In this document: positions 1 through 5,922 of the stretch, in pieces
How positions within the stretch are numbered: the first letter of the stretch is position 1
Layout of the letters: each line of letters begins with the position of its first letter
Assembly (NCBI GenBank): GCA_003242195.1
Contig: QGUQ01000127.1
Span: 1-5,922, forward strand
Direction: 5' to 3'
From: Bacillota bacterium
Lineage (GTDB): Bacteria; Bacillota; Sulfobacillia; Thermaerobacterales; Thermaerobacteraceae
DNA length: 5,922 nucleotides
Translations under genes and position numbers: made by a program
The notes under the pieces: generated by a model
The model's database searches: none
What the model was told of the DNA's origin: nothing
What the model saw: the letters and a program-made list of their open reading frames with translations, nothing else

Positions 1-33
1 GCCCTGGCCCGCACGGTGCGGGTACCCGCGTGA
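1..33 (+). CDS. C-terminal end of an unidentified upstream gene (partial)
   Basis: Reading from base 1, ten sense codons (ALARTVRVPA) run into a TGA at 31-33. Nine of the ten third positions are G or C, as in the genes that follow, and the stop overlaps the argF ribosome binding site, a typical operon junction. In many Gram-positive arg clusters the gene before argF is argD or argB, so one of these is a reasonable guess, but ten residues cannot identify it. A 15-bp palindrome (CCCGCAC-G-GTGCGGG, 8-22) lies inside this tail and may be only a by-product of coding. Confidence 0.45.
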   Translation, partial: ALARTVRVPA

Positions 34-41
34 GGAGGGAG
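33..41 (+). promoter_or_regulatory. Ribosome binding site of argF, overlapping the upstream stop
   Basis: A perfect AGGAGG lies at 33-38 inside the longer purine run GAGGAGGGAG (32-41), starting within the TGA of the upstream gene. It is 4 bases from the ATG at 43 and 7 bases from the adjacent ATG at 46. The second spacing is nearer the usual optimum, so the true initiator may be the second methionine. The stop/SD overlap suggests translational coupling to the gene before. Confidence 0.75.
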
Positions 42-42
42 C

Positions 43-1047
43 ATGATGGGCCATCCGATGTCACCCCGGAGTGAAGGGCGGCTGCCTGCCGCCACAGACG
101 AACCCGGTTCGCCCGTGCCCGCCCTGCGGGGGCGGGACTTCCTGACGCTGGGCGAATTCACACCCGAAGAACTGGCTGCCCTGCTGGACCTGGCCCTGGC
201 CATGAAACGGGACTGGCAGGCCGGGCGCGGCGGGCAGCCCCTCTATGGAAAGACGCTCGCCCTGATCTTCGAGAAACCGTCGACGCGGACCCGCGTTTCC
301 TTCGAGGTGGGCATGCAGCAGCTGGGCGGGCGCGTCCTCACCCTGACGACCCGGGACATGCAGCTCAGCCGGGGCGAGACCATCGCCGACACGGCCCGGG
401 TCCTCTCCCGCTACGTCGACGGCATCATGATCCGCGCCTATTCCCACGCCACCGTGGAGGAACTGGCCGACGCGGCCGACGTGCCCGTGATCAACGGCCT
501 GACCGACCTCTATCATCCCTGTCAGGTGATGGCGGACCTGCTGACCATCCGGGAGCACAAGGGTGGTCTGGCGGGGGTGACCGTCGCCTACGTGGGCGAC
601 GGCAACAACGTGGCCCACAGCTGGCTTCTGGGGGCGGCCCAGTTCGGCCTCCGGCTGCGGGTCGCCTGCCCGGAGGGCTATGAGCCCCTCCCCGAGGTCG
701 TGGCCCGGGCGCAGACCATCGCCCGGCAGACGGGGGCCGAGATCACCGTGCTCCGCGACCCGGTGGAGGCCGTCGCCGGGGCGGACGTGATCTACACCGA
801 CGTGTGGACCAGCATGGGGCAGGAGGAGGAGGCCGACCAGCGCCGGCAGGTCTTCGCCCCGTACCAGGTCAACGCCCGCCTCGCCGCCCATGCCGCCGAC
901 GACTACATCTTCATGCACTGCCTGCCGGCCCACCGCGGCGAGGAAGTGACGGCCGACGTCATCGACGGCCCCCACTCCGTCGTGTTCGACCAGGCGGAGA
1001 ACCGCCTGCACGCCCAGAAGGCGATCCTGGCGGCGCTCCTCGGCTGA
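43..1047 (+). CDS. argF: Ornithine carbamoyltransferase (anabolic)
   Basis: This cytosolic enzyme transfers the carbamoyl group of carbamoyl phosphate to ornithine, giving citrulline, the sixth step of arginine synthesis. Family motifs are all present: the carbamoyl-phosphate loop STRT (residues 80-83), HPCQ (158-161; aspartate carbamoyltransferases usually have a different residue at the Cys), the ornithine-binding DVWTSMG (253-259) and the catalytic-site HCLP (292-295). HCLP also argues against the acetylornithine-specific paralogue. The protein is 334 residues, slightly long for a family of about 305-320. The family core begins near LRGRDFLTL (residue 28), so roughly 27 residues precede it. 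Start candidates are ATG 43, 46 and 58, and GTG 115; the strong SD at 33-38 supports 43 or 46. Its place directly before argG and argH indicates a biosynthetic rather than catabolic role. No ArgR-type AT-rich operator is visible in this stretch. Confidence 0.96.
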   Translation: MMGHPMSPRSEGRLPAATDEPGSPVPALRGRDFLTLGEFTPEELAALLDLALAMKRDWQAGRGGQPLYGKTLALIFEKPSTRTRVSFEVGMQQLGGRVLTLTTRDMQLSRGETIADTARVLSRYVDGIMIRAYSHATVEELADAADVPVINGLTDLYHPCQVMADLLTIREHKGGLAGVTVAYVGDGNNVAHSWLLGAAQFGLRLRVACPEGYEPLPEVVARAQTIARQTGAEITVLRDPVEAVAGADVIYTDVWTSMGQEEEADQRRQVFAPYQVNARLAAHAADDYIFMHCLPAHRGEEVTADVIDGPHSVVFDQAENRLHAQKAILAALLG

Positions 1048-1061
1048 GGGCGGCCGGGTCC

Positions 1062-1092
1062 TGCCCGCCGTGGTCGCGGGTCACGGCGGGCA
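1062..1092 (+). repeat. Perfect inverted repeat in the argF-argG gap
   Basis: TGCCCGCCGTG (1062-1072) is matched exactly by its reverse complement CACGGCGGGCA (1082-1092), with a 9-base loop that can close further by one G-U pair. The RNA would form a very stable 11-12 bp hairpin starting 15 bases after the argF stop. No T-run follows (the next bases are AGGTCGTC), so it does not look like a standard intrinsic terminator. It lies in the longest gap between arg genes in the window (128 bases). Possible roles are partial termination, transcript processing or 3'-end protection between argF and argG; these are inferences. Confidence 0.6.
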
Positions 1093-1156
1093 AGGTCGTC
1101 ACGGAAGCCGGGGCGGCGCCAGGGAAGCAAGGGCAGTCCTCAAGCGGAAAGCCACC

Positions 1157-1165
1157 GAGGGAGGG
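1157..1165 (+). promoter_or_regulatory. Ribosome binding site of argG
   Basis: The purine run GAGGGAGGG contains GGAGG at 1160-1164, 11 bases before the ATG at 1176. It fixes the argG start at MAEKIVLAYSGG rather than at any of the upstream in-frame codons; the frame is open back to 804 only because argF is GC-rich. Confidence 0.75.
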
Positions 1166-1175
1166 TACTACGCCG

Positions 1176-2420
<1,245 letters not shown>

Positions 2421-2421
2421 G

Positions 2422-2937
2422 GTGTGGACGGGCAGCGTCGCCTACATTTGCATCGCTCCGGCCGCGGCCTCGCCGGTGACCACCGTGGATCAGGTGCGGG
2501 CGGTGCCCGGCCGGGGGCTGGAGGGGGACCGGTACTTCCACGGTACCGGCACCTTCTGGCGTCCCCTGCCTGATTACGAGCTCACCTTGATCGAGATGGA
2601 GGTCCTGGAAGCCCTGGAGCGGGAGGAAGGGATCCGCCTGCACCCGGCCGCTGCCCGGCGGAACATCGTGACCCGGGGCGTCCCCTTGGGTCATCTGGCA
2701 GGCAGGCGGTTCCGGATCGGACCCGTCCTGGTGGAGGGCATCCGGCCCTGCGAGCCCTGCGGGCACCTGGAGCGGCTGACGCGGCCGGGCGTGCGCCAGG
2801 CCCTGGTCCATCGGGGCGGGCTGCGGGCCCGCATCCTGACGGAGGGGATCATCCGCGTGGGGGATGCGGTGGTGCCGGAGGAGGCCGGGGAGACCACGAA
2901 CGAATCGCAGCTTGCCAACGAGGGACGGACGCCATGA
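2422..2937 (+). CDS. Small stand-alone MOSC-domain protein
   Basis: The 171-residue product looks like a single MOSC domain (the domain named for the C-terminus of molybdenum cofactor sulfurase). The beta-barrel pattern starts at once (TGSVAYICIAPAA). Recognisable blocks are GLEGDRY (32-38), RRNIVTRG (79-86), a CEPC pair with Cys110 and Cys113, HRGGLRA (130-136) and GDAV (147-150). In MOSC proteins a conserved cysteine is thought to carry sulfur or bind the molybdenum cofactor; Cys110 or Cys113 is the candidate here. No signal peptide or membrane segment is visible, so it is probably cytosolic. It starts with GTG one base after the argG stop and its TGA overlaps the argH ATG (ATGA, 2934-2937), so it should be co-translated with both. 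The last ~20 residues, beyond GDAVV, are hydrophilic and span the argH SD. The family is fairly clear; the substrate is unknown, and no known step of arginine synthesis uses such a protein. Confidence 0.85.
   Translation: MWTGSVAYICIAPAAASPVTTVDQVRAVPGRGLEGDRYFHGTGTFWRPLPDYELTLIEMEVLEALEREEGIRLHPAAARRNIVTRGVPLGHLAGRRFRIGPVLVEGIRPCEPCGHLERLTRPGVRQALVHRGGLRARILTEGIIRVGDAVVPEEAGETTNESQLANEGRTP
2920..2925 (+). promoter_or_regulatory. Ribosome binding site of argH
   Basis: GAGGGA lies 8 bases before the ATG at 2934, inside the end of the MOSC gene. No other in-frame ATG, GTG or TTG occurs between this ATG and the conserved core beginning at KPWGGRF (residues 25-31), so this site decides the start and confirms the N-terminal extension of ArgH. 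Confidence 0.7.
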
Positions 2938-4415
2938 CACGGTCATCGCACACTGGAGGAACCCGGGCCCGGGAGGACCGGCCCGGGGAGGAGAAGCCCA
3001 ACCCCAAGCCCTGGGGCGGCCGGTTTACGGCCGCCACGGACCGGGCGGTGGAGGCCTTCACGGCCTCCATCGACGTGGACGCGCGGTTGCTGGACGTGGA
3101 CATCCGCGCCAGCCAGGCCCATGCCCGCATGCTGGGCGCCCGGGGGATCCTGAGCCGGGAGGAGGCGGAGACGCTCATCGCCGGCCTGGACGAGGTCCGG
3201 CGCCGTCTGCAGACCGGCGAGTTCCGCCTGGATCCGGCCCTGGAGGACGTGCACATGAACGTGGAGCACCTGCTGGCCCGGGTGGTGGGCCCGGTGGCGG
3301 GCAAGCTGCACACCGGGCGCAGCCGCAACGACCAGGTGGCCACCGACATGCACCTGTACATGAAGGAGGCCATCGACCGCCTGATCGCCGCCGTCCGCGA
3401 CCTGCAGCGGGCGCTGCTGGAGAAGGCGGAGGCCCACCTGGACGTGATCATGCCCGGTTACACCCACCTGCAGCGGGCCCAGCCGGTGCTCTTCGCCCAC
3501 CACCTGCTGGCCTACTTCTGGATGCTGGAGCGGGACGCCGGCCGGCTGGCCGACGCCCGCAAGCGGACGGACTGGTGCCCCCTGGGCGCGGCCGCCCTGG
3601 CGGGGACGGGCTTCCCCCTGGATCGTGAGATGGTGGCCCGGGAGCTGGGGTTTTCCCGGGTCTACCCCAACAGCATGGACGCCGTCAGCGACCGCGACTA
3701 CCTGCTGGAGTTCCTGGCGGCGGGCTCCATCCTGGCCATGCACCTGTCGCGGCTTTGTGAGGAACTGGTGCTGTGGTCGTCGGAGGAATTCGGCTTCATC
3801 GAGCTGGACGACGCCTACTGCACCGGCTCCAGCATCATGCCCCAGAAGAAGAATCCCGACGTGGCGGAACTGGTCCGGGCCAAGACGGGACGGGTATACG
3901 GCGCCCTCTTCGGGCTGCTCACGGTCCTCAAGGGTTTGCCCCTGACCTACAACCGGGACCTGCAGGAAGACAAGCACGGCGTCTTCGACGCCCTGGACAC
4001 GCTGGAGGCGGCGCTCCCCCTGTGTGCCGGCATGATCCGGACGATGCGGGTGCGGGCCGACCGCATGGTGGCCGCCCTGGAGAACGACTTCTCCGCCGCC
4101 ACCGACCTGGCCGACTACCTGGTGGAGCGGGGGGTGCCCTTCCGGGAGGCCCACCGCATCGTGGGCGAGCTGGTGCTGGATTGCATCCGGCAGGGGCGGC
4201 GCCTTCGGGACCTGACGGTGGAGGAACTGCGCGCCCGCTCGGACCGGTTCGGTCCCGACGCCCTGCAACGCCTGTCGCCGCAGGCGGTGGTGGCCGCCCG
4301 CAAGCTGTACGGGGGCACCGCCCGCGAGGCGGTGGAGAGGCAGTTGCAGGAGGCCCGGGCGGCCCTGGGGGAGCCGGCGCCCCCGGAGCCCCCGCCGCCC
4401 CCGGCCGGGCGGTGA
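2934..4415 (+). CDS. argH: Argininosuccinate lyase
   Basis: This enzyme cleaves argininosuccinate to arginine and fumarate, the last step of arginine synthesis; it belongs to the fumarase/aspartase superfamily and usually acts as a homotetramer. The three conserved regions are HTGRSRNDQ (126-134), PGYTHLQRAQP (174-184, with Thr177 and His178 of the catalytic T-x-H) and the signature loop GSSIMPQKKNP (298-308), which carries the catalytic serine. The family core opens at PWGGRF (26-31) and ends near residue 480. At 493 residues it is longer than the usual ~460: about 25 charged, proline-containing residues precede the core, and a PAPPEPPPPPAGR tail (481-493) closes it. The ATG overlaps the stop of the MOSC gene by four bases, which points to translational coupling. 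It is the last gene of the arg cluster; structured, apparently non-coding DNA follows. Confidence 0.97.
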   Translation: MTRSSHTGGTRAREDRPGEEKPNPKPWGGRFTAATDRAVEAFTASIDVDARLLDVDIRASQAHARMLGARGILSREEAETLIAGLDEVRRRLQTGEFRLDPALEDVHMNVEHLLARVVGPVAGKLHTGRSRNDQVATDMHLYMKEAIDRLIAAVRDLQRALLEKAEAHLDVIMPGYTHLQRAQPVLFAHHLLAYFWMLERDAGRLADARKRTDWCPLGAAALAGTGFPLDREMVARELGFSRVYPNSMDAVSDRDYLLEFLAAGSILAMHLSRLCEELVLWSSEEFGFIELDDAYCTGSSIMPQKKNPDVAELVRAKTGRVYGALFGLLTVLKGLPLTYNRDLQEDKHGVFDALDTLEAALPLCAGMIRTMRVRADRMVAALENDFSAATDLADYLVERGVPFREAHRIVGELVLDCIRQGRRLRDLTVEELRARSDRFGPDALQRLSPQAVVAARKLYGGTAREAVERQLQEARAALGEPAPPEPPPPPAGR

Positions 4416-4493
4416 GGCGCCGGCCTGTCCCGCCGGTCACCCCCAAAGGCCCCGGCCTGCCGACTTCCCTCGAAGACCCCGGTCCATGTTTCA

Positions 4494-4566
4494 CCCGTAA
4501 CCCACTGGTGCCCGGTCGCGCCGCCCCATTGGGGGGCCGCGGCCGGGCACCAGTGGCTTACCCGGG
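4494..4566 (+). terminator. Long inverted repeat after argH; possible terminator without a T-run
   Basis: CCACTGGTGCCCGG (4502-4515) pairs perfectly with CCGGGCACCAGTGG (4543-4556). After one C/C mismatch (4501/4557) the stem extends outward with GTAA (4497-4500) against TTAC (4558-4561), and then CCC (4494-4496) against GGG (4564-4566) across a 2-base bulge. Inward, CGCG...CCCC-ATT-GGGG...CGCG pairs with small bulges down to a 3-base loop. The whole fold is about 73 bases and very stable. It begins 78 bases after the argH stop and ends 43 bases before the -35 box of the next gene, which fits a transcript end. There is no T-run on either side in either direction, so a Rho-assisted or non-canonical terminator, or a bound operator, are alternatives. 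Confidence 0.5.
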
Positions 4567-4574
4567 CTGCGGCG

Positions 4575-4608
4575 GGCCGGCGGCGCCACCTGGCCGGCGG
4601 CGCCGCCT
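4575..4608 (+). repeat. Two tandem 17-bp repeats just upstream of the -35 box
   Basis: GGCCGGCGGCGCCACCT (4575-4591) is followed directly by GGCCGGCGGCGCCGCCT (4592-4608), 16 of 17 bases identical. The second copy ends one base before the TTGACG at 4610. The position suits a duplicated activator or repressor site, but in DNA of this composition a chance or slippage duplication is also possible. No protein binding is shown by the sequence. Confidence 0.6.
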
Positions 4609-4609
4609 G

Positions 4610-4638
4610 TTGACGCCGGCGCCGGCCTCGGATATATT
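4610..4638 (+). promoter_or_regulatory. Sigma-A type promoter of the MFS transporter gene
   Basis: TTGACG (4610-4615, 5 of 6 matches to TTGACA) and TATATT (4633-4638, 5 of 6 matches to TATAAT) are separated by exactly 17 bases. This is one of the few A/T-rich spots in the window. Transcription would start near 4645, giving a leader of about 43 bases before the ATG at 4688. A perfect 12-bp palindrome, GCCGGCGCCGGC (4615-4626), overlaps the end of the -35 box and the spacer; a factor bound there would compete with RNA polymerase. This is inference from position only. Confidence 0.72.
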
Positions 4639-4687
4639 TGGATGCGTTTTCCGCCCGGTCCCCGTGACCCGCGGGATTCGGTTCGGC

Positions 4688-5922
4688 ATGAGACGCTGGA
4701 ATGCTCCTACGGCCTACTTGATCTACTGCTTCGGTACCGCCCTGCTCTTCGCCACCGGTTTCACCGTGGCCGGCCTCTACCGCATCGAGTGGGCGGGCCT
4801 CGGTGCCCTGGAGCTGGCCCTGGTCGGGACCGTCCTGGAGGCCACCGTGACCTTCTGCGAGGTACCCACGGGGGTCCTGGCGGATCTTTACGGCCGTCGT
4901 GCCTCGGTCATCGCGGGCCTGTTCCTCATCGGCACCGGCCTTATCGTGGAGGGGTCGCTACCTACCCTGGCGGCGATCCTGGCAGGCCAGGTGCTGTGGG
5001 GCCTCGGCTACACGCTGACCAGCGGCGCCGATGCCGCGTGGATTGCCGACGAGGTGGGTGAGGACGCGGCCCGCACTTTGTACGTCCGCGGCGCCCAGGC
5101 GGCCCAGGCCGGCACCCTGCTGGGGATCGGAGCGAGCGTGCTCCTGGGCGGCGTGCGCCTGGACGTGCCCCTGCGGGTGGCGGGCGTGGCCTTCTGGGTG
5201 CTGGCGGGCTTCCTCGCGCTGGTGATGCCCGAAACCGGTTACCGGCCGGCGCGCCCCGCCGGCGAATCCTGGTGGCGGGGCGTGACCGGCACGTTCCGGG
5301 ACGGGTGGGGCGTCGTGCGGTCCCGGCCGGGATTGGCGATGGTCCTGGTCATCGCGATCTTCTACGGCCTGGCCGCCGAGGGCTTCGACCGCCTCTGGCA
5401 GCTTCACCTGCTCACCCGGTTCCAGCTCAACCGGGAGGCGGGTCTGGATCCCGTGTACGTCTTTGGCGCCCTCAGTGCCGGCGCCATGCTCCTCAGCATC
5501 GGGGCCGCGGAGCTGGTGCGCCGGCGGGCCCGCTGGGCCGACCCGGCGGTGACGGGGCGGCTGCTGCTGTTCATCTCCGCCCTGTTGATCCCCAGCGTGG
5601 CGGGTTTCGGGCTGGCGGGCTCCCTGGCCGCCGCCGTGAGTTTCTACTGGATGACCTCGCTGCTGCGCGAAACCTACGACCCCGTGCACACGGCCTGGGT
5701 CAACGAGCAGATCGAGCCCAACACGCGGGCCACGGTCCTCTCCATGGTTGAGCAGTTCCACTCCCTGGGCGAGATCATCGGCGGGCCGATGCTGGGCTCG
5801 GTGGCGGTGGCGATGACGGTGGAGGCGGGGCTCGGGGGGCGGCCCCGCCCCCCGCCGGCCCGGGTGGGGCTCTTCCCCCTGCTGGGCCTGGGGCGGCACC
5901 CGGGCCACCGCCCCGGGGGGGG
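4688..5922 (+). CDS. Major Facilitator Superfamily transporter (3' end incomplete)
   Basis: The frame is open for 411 codons from ATG 4688 to the window end with no stop. The product is a polytopic inner-membrane protein with hydrophobic segments near residues 9-29, 40-57, 73-90, 92-113, 139-156, 162-179, 216-233, 256-275, 291-312, 313-327 and 355-376. GVLADLYGRRASV (62-74), between segments 2 and 3, is the MFS motif A signature, and the soluble stretch at about 180-215 is the usual link between the two six-helix halves. It resembles drug-efflux-like MFS members, but the substrate, and even the direction of transport, cannot be told. Start choice is uncertain: an in-frame GTG lies at 4664, and neither start has a good SD (only GGGA at 4673-4676 before the ATG). 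It has its own promoter at 4610-4638, so it is probably separate from the arg operon. From about residue 380 the sequence turns Gly/Pro/Arg-rich and no clear twelfth helix forms; a frameshift or poor sequence there is likely. Confidence 0.85.
   Translation, partial: MRRWNAPTAYLIYCFGTALLFATGFTVAGLYRIEWAGLGALELALVGTVLEATVTFCEVPTGVLADLYGRRASVIAGLFLIGTGLIVEGSLPTLAAILAGQVLWGLGYTLTSGADAAWIADEVGEDAARTLYVRGAQAAQAGTLLGIGASVLLGGVRLDVPLRVAGVAFWVLAGFLALVMPETGYRPARPAGESWWRGVTGTFRDGWGVVRSRPGLAMVLVIAIFYGLAAEGFDRLWQLHLLTRFQLNREAGLDPVYVFGALSAGAMLLSIGAAELVRRRARWADPAVTGRLLLFISALLIPSVAGFGLAGSLAAAVSFYWMTSLLRETYDPVHTAWVNEQIEPNTRATVLSMVEQFHSLGEIIGGPMLGSVAVAMTVEAGLGGRPRPPPARVGLFPLLGLGRHPGHRPGG

Noticed and set aside
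1..42. ArgR-type operator or promoter directly before argF
   Set aside because: Known ArgR boxes are AT-rich imperfect palindromes. This stretch is GC-rich coding tail plus SD, so the operon promoter must lie upstream of the window.
804..1175. N-terminal extension of argG back to 804, as an ArgF-ArgG overlap or fusion
   Set aside because: The extra 124 residues are an out-of-frame reading of argF plus the gap. ArgG homology begins at MAEKIVLAYSGG, which has its own SD.
2528..2548. Small inverted repeat CCGGTAC...GTACCGG inside the MOSC gene
   Set aside because: Seven-base arms within GC-rich coding sequence are common by chance, and the codons are explained by conserved GDRYFHGTG residues.
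4416..4493. Possible small gene or RNA between argH and the long hairpin
   Set aside because: No ORF with an SD and no tRNA- or riboswitch-like fold is visible; only short GC-rich inverted repeats such as AGGCC-CC-GGCCT.
4642..5061. Plus-strand open frame beginning at the ATG at 4642, very near the predicted transcription start
   Set aside because: A leaderless gene was considered because of its position, but the product is Arg/Gly/Pro/His-rich and overlaps the well-supported MFS frame in another phase.
4958..5908. Minus-strand open frame of about 316 codons opposite the transporter
   Set aside because: The plus-strand frame shows clear MFS helices and motif A. The opposite frame is His/Arg/Gly/Gln-rich without any family pattern, so it is a shadow.

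Overview
The window is GC-rich throughout. Codon third positions are mostly G or C, and most genes have recognisable Shine-Dalgarno sequences. It suggests a high-GC bacterium. The short (about 400-residue) ArgG type, the tight polycistronic arg cluster and the canonical TTGACG-17-TATATT promoter would fit a high-GC Firmicute such as a Thermaerobacter- or Symbiobacterium-like lineage. That placement is inference; no taxonomic marker is present.

Positions 1-4415 are the distal part of an arginine-biosynthesis operon on the + strand. The order is the tail of an unidentified upstream gene (1-33), argF (43-1047), argG (1176-2420), a small MOSC-domain gene (2422-2937) and argH (2934-4415). ArgF makes citrulline from ornithine and carbamoyl phosphate. 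ArgG joins citrulline to aspartate with ATP. ArgH splits argininosuccinate into arginine and fumarate. The cluster therefore holds all three steps from ornithine to arginine. The MOSC gene is unexpected: it has no known place in this pathway, yet it begins one base after the argG stop and overlaps the argH start by four bases.

Positions 4416-4687 (272 bases) hold no convincing gene but are rich in structure. They contain a long inverted repeat (about 4494-4566) that may end the arg transcript, a 17-bp tandem duplication (4575-4608) ending one base before a -35 box, and a clear sigma-A-type promoter (4610-4638) with a 12-bp palindrome in its spacer.

From 4688 to the window end an uninterrupted + strand frame encodes a Major Facilitator Superfamily transporter. 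It is incomplete at its 3' end. About eleven membrane segments are readable, but the last ~30 codons are low-complexity and G/C-homopolymer rich and do not form a normal final helix, so either the sequence or the frame there is doubtful. I saw no RNA genes, CRISPR arrays, insertion sequences or phage genes. Apart from the MOSC insertion and the structured intergenic region, this is an ordinary metabolic locus.
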